Part shown: piece after piece, positions 6,830 to 14,442 of the stretch
How positions within the stretch are numbered: position 1 is the stretch's first letter
How the letters are laid out: the number at the start of each line of letters is the position of its first letter
From: JAAFHS01 sp031396505
Lineage (GTDB): Bacteria; Pseudomonadota; Alphaproteobacteria; Rhodobacterales; Rhodobacteraceae
DNA: 17,164 nucleotides
Direction: 5' to 3'
Assembly (NCBI GenBank): GCA_031396505.1
Contig: JANNKX010000393.1
Location: 1 to 17,164, forward strand
Translations under genes and position numbers: made by a program
Notes under the pieces: generated by a model
Database searches by the model: none
What the model saw: only the letters and a program-made list of their open reading frames with translations
Told to the model about the DNA's origin: nothing

Positions 6830-7609
6830 ATGTCAGCGCAAACACCGGCCGATATCGCCTACCAGAACGCGGCCTTTATCCCGGATGGCGAAGGCTACCG
6901 CGCCCGCTGGCTGGATCAGGCCGCAGCTTATCGTGCGAAAGCACGGTCGGAATTGAACATCCCCTACGGCCCCGATCCTGCCCACCAGTGTGATCTGTTC
7001 CTGCCTGATGCCACGCCGCGCGGGGTCATCATGTTCATCCATGGGGGCTATTGGCTGGCGATGGGGCGGGATTATTTCTCGCATCTGGCAGCGGGTGCGG
7101 TCGCGCGCGGCTGGGCGATGGCGATGCCCTCCTACACCCTCGCCCCCGACGCGCGCATTGCCGCCATGACGGCCGAGGTCGCACAGGCCTTGTACACGAT
7201 CCGCGCCCGCATCAACGGCCCCGCCATCGTGACCGGCCATTCCGCAGGCGGCCATCTTGCCGCACGGCTGGCTTGCGCCGGTATGGCATCCCCCGCCCGC
7301 TGCGTGCCCATTTCACCGCTTGCCGATCTTGCACCCTTGATGGACACCACAATGAACGCAACGTTGCAGATTGACGCAGCCGAGACCGCCGCCGAAAGCC
7401 CCGCCCGCCTGCCGCGCAACCCGGCCTGCGATGTGCATGTCTGGGTCGGCGCGCAGGAACGCCCCGCCTTTTTGTGGCATGCACGTACACTGTCAGAAAA
7501 CTGGAACTGCCCCTGGACTGTTGCCCCCGGCCTGCATCATTTCAACGTGATTGACGATCTGGCGATCCCCGACAGCGCGCTGATGACAACGCTGTTGGGC
7601 GGGTTGTAA
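6830..7609 (+). CDS. Alpha/beta hydrolase, arylformamidase/esterase-like
   Basis: The 259-residue protein has the alpha/beta-hydrolase layout. The oxyanion motif HGGYW is at 71-75 and the nucleophile elbow GHSAGGH gives Ser138. A likely acidic residue is Glu210 in VGAQERP, and the catalytic His is 236 or 237 in GLHHFNVIDDL. HGGYW and the SYTLAPDARI segment resemble kynurenine formamidase-like carboxylesterases, but no kyn genes accompany it, so a general esterase is equally possible. I chose the ATG at 6830 because the protein aligns from MSAQTPADIAYQNAAF. An in-frame extension back to 6692 would read through the gabD start and promoter. The Shine-Dalgarno AGGA is 10 nt upstream, rather far. 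It is divergent from gabD, and a catabolic connection is possible. Confidence 0.88.
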   Translation: MSAQTPADIAYQNAAFIPDGEGYRARWLDQAAAYRAKARSELNIPYGPDPAHQCDLFLPDATPRGVIMFIHGGYWLAMGRDYFSHLAAGAVARGWAMAMPSYTLAPDARIAAMTAEVAQALYTIRARINGPAIVTGHSAGGHLAARLACAGMASPARCVPISPLADLAPLMDTTMNATLQIDAAETAAESPARLPRNPACDVHVWVGAQERPAFLWHARTLSENWNCPWTVAPGLHHFNVIDDLAIPDSALMTTLLGGL

Positions 7610-7640
7610 GCCAACCCTCAGCCCGTCGCAGCACCACGCC

Positions 7641-7970
7641 TCAGGTCTGCGCGTGCATCCGTTCGATGTAGTTGCGCATCTCTTCCGCCTCTTGGCGCGC
7701 CTCGCGCAAGCCGTCCATCGCCGCGCGCAATTCGGCCTCGGTCTGGGCGACCTGGCTTTGCAGCTCGCTTTCGCGCGCCTCAAGGTAGATCAGCGCCTGA
7801 TCGCGGGTTTCCTCGGCCTCATGCAGGGATTGCGCCATGCGGTCCATTTCCGCCATGTCGCCGCCTTGCACGCGCGTGAACCGGTGCAACACCCAATAGG
7901 CGAACCAACCCAAGGCAAACGCCGCCAGCAGGATGATGGAAGTGACGATGATAAATACGGTGCCGTTCAT
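7641..7970 (-). CDS. Small membrane-anchored coiled-coil protein
   Basis: The 109-residue protein has one strong N-terminal transmembrane helix (about residues 5-29). It is followed by a charged, heptad-rich region of Glu, Arg, Ala and Leu (about 38-107) that should form a continuous coiled coil. I recognise no catalytic domain. Its start lies 23 nt after the stop of the large OmpA-family gene on the same strand, so both are probably on one transcript. An envelope scaffold or partner role for the OmpA-domain protein is a reasonable inference. Similar small genes beside this OmpA protein are, from memory, common in Rhodobacterales. Confidence 0.8.
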   Translation of the reverse strand: MNGTVFIIVTSIILLAAFALGWFAYWVLHRFTRVQGGDMAEMDRMAQSLHEAEETRDQALIYLEARESELQSQVAQTEAELRAAMDGLREARQEAEEMRNYIERMHAQT

Positions 7971-7993
7971 GCGAAGTCTGTCTTGCCAATCGG

Positions 7994-9970
7994 TTATTCG
8001 CCCTGCGCCGGACGGCGTTCGGGGCGTTGTGTCGCCTGCACAGGTGCCACAGATGGACTGGTGTCGCCACTGAAATCGGGCGCGTCGCCTGTGGTTTGCG
8101 GTGCCACGGTCGTAACTTCCACACCCGCCAGCGTGAATTCGATGCGCCGGTTCGCCTCGCGCCCCGGCACGGTGTCGTTCTCCGCAATCGGCACCGCCTC
8201 GCCGTAACCCTTGGCGCTGATGCCCGACACGTCCACGCCGCGCCCTTCAAGGGCGATCCGCACCGCCTCGGCCCTTGCCTGGCTCAACGCGAGGTTGCCG
8301 CCTTCACTGCCTTGCGCATCTGTATGTCCCGCGATTTCAAGGGTGATGCCCGGGCAATCGCGCAGGATGTCGGCCAATGCCGCGATGGTCGGCTGTGCGG
8401 TGGCCGCAATTTCGGCCGACCCCGGCGTAAAGGTGATCTTCTGGCGTGCCGTGGCCGCGTCCACCTCTGCCTTGCATTCCGCAGGCGTCGGCAGGGCTGC
8501 CAGCGGATCAAGATCTTCGTCATAGCTGACGATCACGCGGAACCGCGCGCCCTGACCAAGGGCCGCCGACAAGGTTTGCGTGATACGGTCCTGTGCCGTC
8601 TGCGACCCCGTCACGCCCGCCACCTCGACCGTATCGGCGCGCACCGTCAGGTTGCCACTTTCCAGTTCTGCCAGCGCCTCGATCCCGGCCAGAACCCGCA
8701 CCGGCCAGCCTTCCGGCAATGCGCCGTCCATCCGGGTGGCTGTGTATACATCGGTCGATCCGAACTTGGCCTTGGCAAAGGCGTCCACCGCCGCGCGTTG
8801 CATCTCATCCCTCACCCGCCCGCGCAATTCAACTTTGCCCTCTGCGGATAGCGTTGCAGTGAATTCCGCCGGGCCTTCCTGTACCTCGGCCGCGCGCGGC
8901 AGCACGGCATCCAGCGAAAAGGCCGGCGGCAGTGCCGTCTGCAATTCGCCCACCACCCGGTCGAATGTGGCTTGCGGCGTGCCCAATGCCGCCTCGAGTG
9001 TCACGTCGCCGTCCGAAAACGTGATCGTGCCCTGCCCAAGGCCCTTGACCGCCGCGATACCCGCCTCCACGGCCTCGGCCCAACGTGGCGACGGCACACC
9101 CAGTCCCACCGTGCAGGTCGTGCGCCCCAAAAGTCCTGCCGCCGTGGCCGCCGCGACAATACGGTCGCTGGCTTCATCGGTATCCGCCGAACAGGCATCA
9201 AACCGCGCGCCCGACTCCCCGATCAGAAACCGCAGCGTAAACGGTGTCAGAACCGGACGTGGCGCGGAGATTTTCAGAACAAGCGCGATTCCCTCCGGGG
9301 CCGCTGCCCGCAAGTCGGCCTCAAGACGCCGCTTTTCCGTCTCGCTGTCTGATATCGCCGTCACCTCGATCCGATCAGCGGCAACCGAGATTTTGGCCCG
9401 TGGCAGCATTTCCAGCGCACGCAGGCCAAAGCTCAGCGCGTCTTCCCAGCCGTCAGGGGCCGGATAGGCGGCGGTTTCCAGCATGTCGGCCACATCCGCC
9501 CCCGGTGTCAGTGCCGCCGCTGCATCGGCCAGATCCGTCTCGCCGATCCGCGGGGCCACGACATTGCCTTCGGCGTCGGGCATCGGTTCAGGCAGCAGGC
9601 CGATCAACTGAATGCCGTCGTCATTGCGCAGCATTTCCACCGAAAAGCGCGGTGCCGCAATCGCCCGCGCCGGTGTCACATCCAGCCCGTCGCGCACCCG
9701 GCTGGCCTCGACCACCGCGCCCGCCAGATTGATCGCGCGAAACCGTGCCGCCTCGTTCGGCGCCGTCCCCGTCAGAACCACCTGCAAGCCGTCCGCCTCG
9801 ACGCTGGCCCAGGTCATCGCGGCCGCGTCCAGACGCGCGCGTACCGCCGCGGCCGACCGGTTTTCCACAATGATCGCCATCACGAAGGCCACCAGCATCG
9901 CAAGCACTGCCGCGCCCGAAAAGGCAATCAACGCAATCAGGTTATGCGACGTGCGCAAGCGTGACAGCAT
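7994..9970 (-). CDS. OmpA-family peptidoglycan-binding protein with BON-like repeats
   Basis: The protein has about 658 residues. An N-terminal transmembrane helix (about 10-35) is followed by a long periplasmic region with BON-like segments; ARLDAAAMTWASVEADGLQV is the clearest. A C-terminal OmpA domain (roughly the last 120 residues) starts at ITFTPGSAEIAA. That domain has GHTDAQGSEGGN, LSQARAEAVRIAL, AKGYGE and GREANRRIEF, the pattern that binds diaminopimelate in peptidoglycan. It is not a beta-barrel porin. The start is uncertain: ATG at 9970 or 9982, or TTG at 10033 right after the ubiA stop. AAGGA lies 13 nt before 9970 and only 1 nt before 9982. I prefer 9970 because related proteins begin close to the helix. 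It follows ubiA closely and precedes the coiled-coil gene. Confidence 0.88.
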   Translation of the reverse strand: MLSRLRTSHNLIALIAFSGAAVLAMLVAFVMAIIVENRSAAAVRARLDAAAMTWASVEADGLQVVLTGTAPNEAARFRAINLAGAVVEASRVRDGLDVTPARAIAAPRFSVEMLRNDDGIQLIGLLPEPMPDAEGNVVAPRIGETDLADAAAALTPGADVADMLETAAYPAPDGWEDALSFGLRALEMLPRAKISVAADRIEVTAISDSETEKRRLEADLRAAAPEGIALVLKISAPRPVLTPFTLRFLIGESGARFDACSADTDEASDRIVAAATAAGLLGRTTCTVGLGVPSPRWAEAVEAGIAAVKGLGQGTITFSDGDVTLEAALGTPQATFDRVVGELQTALPPAFSLDAVLPRAAEVQEGPAEFTATLSAEGKVELRGRVRDEMQRAAVDAFAKAKFGSTDVYTATRMDGALPEGWPVRVLAGIEALAELESGNLTVRADTVEVAGVTGSQTAQDRITQTLSAALGQGARFRVIVSYDEDLDPLAALPTPAECKAEVDAATARQKITFTPGSAEIAATAQPTIAALADILRDCPGITLEIAGHTDAQGSEGGNLALSQARAEAVRIALEGRGVDVSGISAKGYGEAVPIAENDTVPGREANRRIEFTLAGVEVTTVAPQTTGDAPDFSGDTSPSVAPVQATQRPERRPAQGE

Positions 9971-10033
9971 GGGAATCAGCATATCCTTGAAAAGCAGCCC
10001 ACGATGAGTATGCCGCGCATGCCGGGCCTTCAA

Positions 10034-10987
10034 TCACACGAACGCGGCAACGGCAAGAAACAGCGCAACAATCAGCCCTGCATCGCGGTTAGACAGGAAC
10101 ACGCGCCGACAACTGTCTGCGTCATTCGTATCCACCCGCCGCAACTGCCATGCCAGATGCCAGCCAAACGCCCATACACCGACCAGCCCCGTCACCATCG
10201 CCACCAGCCCCACCTCGATCAGCGCGATAATCACTGCCGCCCCGGCAAGGCTGACACTCGCCGCCAGAAACCCGCGCAGCCACGGCAAGGAATGCGCACC
10301 AAACAACCGCGCCGTTGATTTCACCCCGATCAGGGCGTCATCGTCGCGGTCCTGATGCGCATAGATCGTGTCGTAAAACAGTGTCCACGCAACCCCCGCC
10401 AGATACAGCAGCACAGGCGCCAGCCCCAGCCGCCCCTCATGTGCCACCCAGCCGAACAGCGCCCCCCAATTGAACGCGATGCCCAGAAACGCCTGTGGCC
10501 ACCATGTGAACCGCTTGGCAAACGGATAGACCAACACCGGGATCAACGCCGCAATCCCAAGGGCCACCGCCGCCCAGTTGAAGGTGAACAGGATCACCGC
10601 CGCCAAGGCCGCTTGCACCGCCATCCAGATCACCGCCGCCCGCACGCTCACCTGCCCCGATGGCAACGGCCTGCTGCGCGTGCGCGCCACCTGCGCGTCG
10701 ATGTGGCGATCCGTGATGTCATTCCATGTGCAGCCCGCCCCGCGCATCAGAAATGCGCCAATCCCACAGCCCGACACGATCCACAGATCAAAAGGCCGGG
10801 GCTGCCCCGCCGCTGCGGCCAGCATCACACCCCAGACACAAGGCAGAAACAACAGCCATGTCCCGATCGGCCGGTCAGCCCGCGACAGCCGCAGATAGGG
10901 CCGCGTGGCGCGCGGCGCAAAGCGGTCCACCCAATTGCCCTTTGGTGCATCGGCCACGGCCTCTGGCATTTGGGGCACTTGGGTCAT
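10034..10987 (-). CDS. ubiA: 4-hydroxybenzoate polyprenyltransferase
   Basis: The 317-residue polytopic membrane protein carries both aspartate-rich motifs of UbiA prenyltransferases. The first is NDITDRHID at 89-97. The second is YDTIYAHQDRDDD at 205-217, followed by GVKSTARLFG. About eight hydrophobic helices lie between about 42 and 315. It attaches the polyprenyl tail to 4-hydroxybenzoate in ubiquinone synthesis at the inner membrane. The start ATG at 10987 is preceded by GGATGGAA and gives the N-terminus expected for this group (KGNWVDRFAPRATRPYLRLSRADRPIGTWLL). The longer frame to 11080 would run into rsmE on the other strand. Only 12 bp separate it from the divergent rsmE start. Confidence 0.95.
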   Translation of the reverse strand: MTQVPQMPEAVADAPKGNWVDRFAPRATRPYLRLSRADRPIGTWLLFLPCVWGVMLAAAAGQPRPFDLWIVSGCGIGAFLMRGAGCTWNDITDRHIDAQVARTRSRPLPSGQVSVRAAVIWMAVQAALAAVILFTFNWAAVALGIAALIPVLVYPFAKRFTWWPQAFLGIAFNWGALFGWVAHEGRLGLAPVLLYLAGVAWTLFYDTIYAHQDRDDDALIGVKSTARLFGAHSLPWLRGFLAASVSLAGAAVIIALIEVGLVAMVTGLVGVWAFGWHLAWQLRRVDTNDADSCRRVFLSNRDAGLIVALFLAVAAFV

Positions 10988-10999
10988 AAGTTTCCATCC

Positions 11000-11722
11000 A
11001 TGGATCCAAAAGTCAGACTGTATGTAGATCACCCGCTGGCACAGGGGCAAGCCGTGCCTCTGACGCCCGATCAGGCGCATTACCTGTTTTCGGTCATGCG
11101 CCTAGGCGCGGGCGATGCCGTGACCCTGTTCAATGGTCGGGATGGCGCATGGCGCGCGACGGTCGCACAGGCCGGTAAACGCGGTGGCATCCTGACCTGT
11201 GACGCACAAACCGCCGCTCTGCGCCTGCCACCCGACCTATGGCTGCTGTTTGCCCCCATCAAGAAAGCCCGCACCGATTTCATCGTCGAAAAGGCCGCCG
11301 AACTCGGTGCCGCCCGCATTATCCCCGTGCAGACCCGCCACACCAATGCCGACCGCATCCGGCAGGACCGCCTGCAGGCCCACGCGGTCGAGGCAGCAGA
11401 ACAATGCGGCGGCACGAGCGTCCCCGAGGTGACGGACTTGCAGCATCTCGACCGCCTGCTGGCCGACTGGCCCGCCGACCGCCGCCTTTTGTGGTGCGAT
11501 GAGGCGATGGTGGGCCAACCTGTCGCTCTGACGGATCAGCCCCCCGGCCCATGGGCCATCCTGATCGGCCCCGAAGGCGGCTTTGCCGACACCGAACAGA
11601 CCCGCCTGCGCGCCCTGCCGCAAATTGTGCCTCTCAGCCTCGGCCCCCGCATCCTGCGCGCTGATACGGCAGCCGTCGCCGCCCTGACCCTGTGGCAAGC
11701 GGCCTTGGGGGATTGGCGATGA
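11000..11722 (+). CDS. rsmE: 16S rRNA (uracil-1498-N3)-methyltransferase
   Basis: The 240-residue SPOUT-class methyltransferase has the RsmE signatures APIKKARTDFIVEKAAELGA (86-105), ILIGPEGGF (187-195) and LGPRILRADTA (214-224). The last two form the trefoil-knot S-adenosylmethionine pocket. The usual ETA of the last motif reads DTA here. An N-terminal PUA-like RNA-binding part spans about 5-70. It methylates the small-subunit rRNA decoding region. No clear Shine-Dalgarno precedes the ATG at 11000, and the gap to the divergent ubiA start is 12 bp, so translation may start on a very short leader. A much longer upstream in-frame reading overlaps ubiA and is not credible. The downstream gene overlaps by ATGA. 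Confidence 0.94.
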   Translation: MDPKVRLYVDHPLAQGQAVPLTPDQAHYLFSVMRLGAGDAVTLFNGRDGAWRATVAQAGKRGGILTCDAQTAALRLPPDLWLLFAPIKKARTDFIVEKAAELGAARIIPVQTRHTNADRIRQDRLQAHAVEAAEQCGGTSVPEVTDLQHLDRLLADWPADRRLLWCDEAMVGQPVALTDQPPGPWAILIGPEGGFADTEQTRLRALPQIVPLSLGPRILRADTAAVAALTLWQAALGDWR

Positions 11723-12282
11723 TCCGCCCGGCGCTGCGCGCGCAACTGATCCGTTGGCGCGAGGTCATCGTCGCCGCAACTGTCGCCATCTTCGGCCTCT
11801 GGCTGATCTGGCTTGGCGGCTACGTGCTGCTGCCGCTTGGTACCGCCGTGCTGGCCTTCGCCACCGTCTGGGGCATGACCGCCCTGCGCCGGATGCGCTT
11901 TGCGCAAGATGTCATGGCCCCCGGTATGGTCGAGGTGACGGAGGGCCAGGTGGGCTACCTTGGTCCCGCCAGCGGTGGCTATGTCGCCCTGCCCGACCTT
12001 GTGGAACTGCGGCTGGTCACCCTGCAGGGCCGCCGTCTGTGGCGGCTGAAACAGGCCGACGCGCAAACCCTGCTGATCCCCATTGATGCCACCGGGGCCG
12101 AGCGGTTGTTCGACGCCTTTGGCAGCCTGCCCGGCATGGACATGGCCGCCCTTGTCGCGGCGGTGCAGACCCCTCAGGTCGCAGGGCAGGGCGGCCTGCC
12201 CGCGCTGCGGGGTTACGCTGAAGCGCCGCCGCCCGCGGTGCAACTGATCTGGCGGCGGCAGGTCGCCCTTGGTTCGTCTTGA
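11719..12282 (+). CDS. Membrane protein of unknown function
   Basis: The 187-residue protein has two adjacent hydrophobic segments near the N-terminus (about 14-33 and 36-56). An Arg-rich turn (ALRRMRFAQD) and a soluble domain rich in short beta strands follow; VEVTEGQVGYLGPASGGYVALPDLVELRLV is typical. I recognise no named family. Its ATG overlaps the rsmE stop by 4 nt (ATGA), with a G-rich ribosome binding site inside the rsmE end, so it is translationally coupled to rsmE. From memory, an unnamed gene at this place between rsmE and gshA recurs in Rhodobacterales. The function is unknown. Confidence 0.82.
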   Translation: MIRPALRAQLIRWREVIVAATVAIFGLWLIWLGGYVLLPLGTAVLAFATVWGMTALRRMRFAQDVMAPGMVEVTEGQVGYLGPASGGYVALPDLVELRLVTLQGRRLWRLKQADAQTLLIPIDATGAERLFDAFGSLPGMDMAALVAAVQTPQVAGQGGLPALRGYAEAPPPAVQLIWRRQVALGSS

Positions 12283-12300
12283 CCGGGGCTGTTGCAGAAA

Positions 12301-12357
12301 TGCGTCTACATCGAATGTAGACGCAATGTAGACGCAATGTAGACGCGTTGTAGATCA
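12301..12357. repeat. 11-bp direct-repeat array with inverted copy upstream of gshA
   Basis: AATGTAGACGC occurs three times perfectly and back to back at 12314-12324, 12325-12335 and 12336-12346. A degenerate fourth unit (GTTGTAGATCA) follows at 12347-12357. The reverse complement lies at 12301-12311, so 12301-12311 and 12315-12325 form a perfect 11-bp stem with a 3-nt loop. The 11-bp period is close to one DNA turn. It lies in the 167-bp gap between the membrane-protein gene and gshA, about 93 bp before the gshA start. Confidence 0.9.
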
Positions 12358-12449
12358 CGACTTTGATTGATTGCTGACCGTGAGCAGCCCTTGACTAACA
12401 CTGCGCGCCCCGTCACCTGTATGCGTCCACGCAGCGAGGCTTTCTTTCC

Positions 12450-13796
12450 ATGTCGATCCCACAATCCGGCGGCGGGCCGATTGAAAACTTCGCCCAACTT
12501 GCCGAATACATGGCGCGGGGCTGCAAGCCCAAAGACCAATGGCGCATTGGCACCGAACATGAAAAATTCGGCTGGCTGACCGATACCAAGCTACCGCTGC
12601 CTTATGCCGGGGATCGTTCGATTTCTGCGTTATTCCAAGGGCTTGAGGCGCGCTATGGTTGGATGCCAGTGCGCGAGGGCGACCATGTCATCGGCATGAA
12701 GCGCGGCGGGGCCAATATCAGTCTTGAACCCGGCGGGCAGTTCGAATTGTCCGGCGACGCGGTAAAGACCCTTCACGAAACGCACGCCGAAACGCAGACG
12801 CATTTGGACGAGGTCACCAGCATCGCCGCCCCGCTTGGCATCCGCTTCATGGGCATCGGCGCGGCACCCACCTGGGGCCACGATCAAATGCCAGTGATGC
12901 CCAAGGGTCGTTACCGCCTGATGACCCAATATATGGGCAAGGTTGGCACGCATGGCACCCAGATGATGTATCGTACCAGCACCGTGCAGGTAAACCTCGA
13001 CTACGCATCAGAGGCCGATATGGTGAAAAAGCTGCGCGTCTCGCTGGCCTTGCAGCCTGTCGCGACCGCACTTTTCGCGTCATCCCCGTTCTTTGACGAC
13101 AAACCCAACGGCCACCAAAGCTGGCGCTCGCGGATCTGGCGTGGTCTGGACAACAGCCGCACCGGGATGCTGCCTTTCGCCTTTGAAGACGGCATGGGAT
13201 TTCAGCGTTACATCGACTGGGTACTGGATGTGCCGATGTATTTTGTCTACCGTGATGGCCGCTATATCAATGCCTTGGGCCAAAGTTTCCGCGATTTTCT
13301 GAATGGCGAACTGCCCGCCTTGCCGGGTGAGTTGCCCACGCTTTCCGATTGGGCCGATCACATGACCACCGTGTTTCCCGAGGCGCGGGTCAAGACCTAT
13401 ATCGAAATGCGCGGGGCTGATTGCGGGGACTTCGGTCATATCGTGGCCTTGCCCGCGTTCTGGGTTGGGCTGTTGTATGACCAATCCGCACTGGATGCCG
13501 CGTGGGACCTTGTCAAGGGCCTGTCTGCGCAAACGCGCGAGGGATTGCGCATCGCCGCATCCGAAAAGGCCCTGCTGGCCGAAGCGGACGGCGTGCAGCT
13601 GATGGACCTTGCCCGCGCCGCCGTATCACTGTCACAGGCCGGGCTAGCCGCGCGCGGCCTTGGTGAAGAGAAATATCTGGCACCGCTGGTGACCACACTG
13701 AACAGCGGCCATACCCAAGCCGATCGGCTGCTCTCCCTGTATCATGGCGCTTGGGGTGGCAATCTTGATCAGATCTATGATGCGGTCAGTTTTTAG
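12450..13796 (+). CDS. gshA: Glutamate-cysteine ligase (alphaproteobacterial/plant-type)
   Basis: The 448-residue protein begins with a short leader and the family segment WRIGTEHEKFGW (31-42), whose Glu residues belong to the ATP/metal site. GGANISLEPGGQFELSG (about 90-106) follows, then MYRTSTVQVNLDYASE, SRIWRGLDNSRTGMLPF and YIEMRGADCG. This is the plant/alphaproteobacterial class of gamma-glutamylcysteine synthetase, catalysing the first step of glutathione synthesis in the cytosol. Its length is normal for the class. The ATG at 12450 follows a weak CGAGG at a spacing of about 11. The upstream gap carries an 11-bp repeat array, so this gene may be specially regulated. A DUF167 gene follows after 11 nt. 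Confidence 0.95.
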   Translation: MSIPQSGGGPIENFAQLAEYMARGCKPKDQWRIGTEHEKFGWLTDTKLPLPYAGDRSISALFQGLEARYGWMPVREGDHVIGMKRGGANISLEPGGQFELSGDAVKTLHETHAETQTHLDEVTSIAAPLGIRFMGIGAAPTWGHDQMPVMPKGRYRLMTQYMGKVGTHGTQMMYRTSTVQVNLDYASEADMVKKLRVSLALQPVATALFASSPFFDDKPNGHQSWRSRIWRGLDNSRTGMLPFAFEDGMGFQRYIDWVLDVPMYFVYRDGRYINALGQSFRDFLNGELPALPGELPTLSDWADHMTTVFPEARVKTYIEMRGADCGDFGHIVALPAFWVGLLYDQSALDAAWDLVKGLSAQTREGLRIAASEKALLAEADGVQLMDLARAAVSLSQAGLAARGLGEEKYLAPLVTTLNSGHTQADRLLSLYHGAWGGNLDQIYDAVSF

Positions 13797-13807
13797 CCCG
13801 GTTCCCG

Positions 13808-14059
13808 GTGAAGGGTAGCCACGCTCATCTTGCGATTGCGGGCGTTGACATCATCCTGCGTGTCACCCCAAACGCCCGCCGCCGCGCGATCGAGGGCGAT
13901 GCGCCGGATCTGCGTGCCTATGTAATCGCCCCGCCTGCCGATGGCGCGGCAAATGCTGCGGTGCAGGATCTGCTGGCCGAGGCACTGGGCGTGGCGAAAA
14001 CCCGGCTGGTTCTGGTGTCAGGGGTCACATCACGGATCAAACGGTTCCGGCTATTGTGA
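13808..14059 (+). CDS. DUF167/YggU family protein
   Basis: The 83-residue protein matches the YggU family in order: LRVTPNARRRAIEGD, LRAYVIAPPADGAANAAVQDLLAEALGV and LVLVSGVTSRIKRFRL. The fold is a small alpha/beta domain with no established biochemical role. The best start is a GTG at 13808, 11 nt after the gshA stop; no in-frame ATG exists and no Shine-Dalgarno precedes it, so initiation may depend on re-initiation by ribosomes finishing gshA. The next gene is convergent. Confidence 0.85.
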   Translation: MKGSHAHLAIAGVDIILRVTPNARRRAIEGDAPDLRAYVIAPPADGAANAAVQDLLAEALGVAKTRLVLVSGVTSRIKRFRLL

Positions 14060-14077
14060 AAGCCACAGCACCGATCT

Positions 14078-14098
14078 GCCTGAATTTTCGTCTCAGGC
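14078..14098. terminator. Weak stem-loop between convergent genes
   Basis: GCCTGA (14078-14083) and TCAGGC (14093-14098) form a 6-bp stem with a 9-nt loop containing TTTT. It is placed between the YggU-type gene ending at 14059 and the minus-strand gene whose stop codon (14093-14095) lies within the right arm. It could act as a weak terminator, but there is no proper T-run after the stem on either strand. Confidence 0.25.
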
Positions 14099-14323
14099 CT
14101 TTAACCGATAGCTGCCCTCAGGCAAGTTCAGCGCAGCCGTCAGATCGGCCACTTGCGCCAGCGACAGAGTGATCCGCACAGGCTCACCACTTATCGGGTC
14201 AAGCTGTTCCACCGTCACGCAATCCTCGAACGCGGCAATGGTCACGTCGTCTTGCAAATGGCCGGGACCATCATCCACAAGGGTGATGATGGTGGCGTCG
14301 AATTCATGTTCGATGGTAAACAT
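14093..14323 (-). CDS. Small conserved-looking hypothetical protein
   Basis: The 76-residue acidic protein (MFTIEHEFDATIITLVDDG...) contains no transmembrane helix, signal peptide or motif I can name. Its predicted pattern is beta strands followed by a short helix (LAQVADLTAALNL). Coding character is good: GC bias at third positions and no alternative gene on the other strand. Very similar short proteins occur, from memory, in other Rhodobacterales without a known role. AAGG is only one base from the ATG, so the start signal is poor. It stands alone between a convergent YggU gene and a divergent M48 protease gene. Confidence 0.7.
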   Translation of the reverse strand: MFTIEHEFDATIITLVDDGPGHLQDDVTIAAFEDCVTVEQLDPISGEPVRITLSLAQVADLTAALNLPEGSYRLKA

Positions 14324-14442
14324 GCCTTCATGCTAGGCAGGTGCGCGCGCGCTCTCAAGCATAAAGGTGACATCAGCGTGATTTGCTCTGGCAACCCGGC
14401 GTGGTTTTGCTAGGTCATGGGCATACAATCCAAGGTGACAAC

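Noticed and set aside
6821..6830. TTTGATCAAA as an FNR site before the hydrolase gene
   Set aside because: The half-sites are adjacent; FNR needs a 4-bp spacer. It is a short palindrome overlapping the start codon and may be chance.
10355..10999. Upstream in-frame extension of rsmE
   Set aside because: It runs antisense through ubiA, is Arg/Pro/His-rich, and the RsmE protein family begins at the ATG at 11000.
12286..12304. GGGGCTGTTGCAGAAA resembling an insertion-sequence terminal repeat
   Set aside because: No matching inverted end was found before gshA, no target duplication and no transposase remnant, so a MITE or IS end is not supported.
12301..12357. The 11-bp array as a CRISPR or plasmid-type iteron origin
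   Set aside because: There are no spacers between units, the unit is far too short for CRISPR, and there is no replication gene or DnaA box cluster nearby.
12348..12357. TGTAGATCAC shared between rsmE (about 11032) and the gshA upstream array
   Set aside because: A single 10-base match, one copy being within rsmE coding sequence for a plain YVDH peptide, is compatible with chance.
12391..12422. TTGACT ... CTGTAT as a gshA promoter
   Set aside because: The spacing between the hexamers is about 20 nt, outside the normal 16-19 range, and the -10 match is poor.
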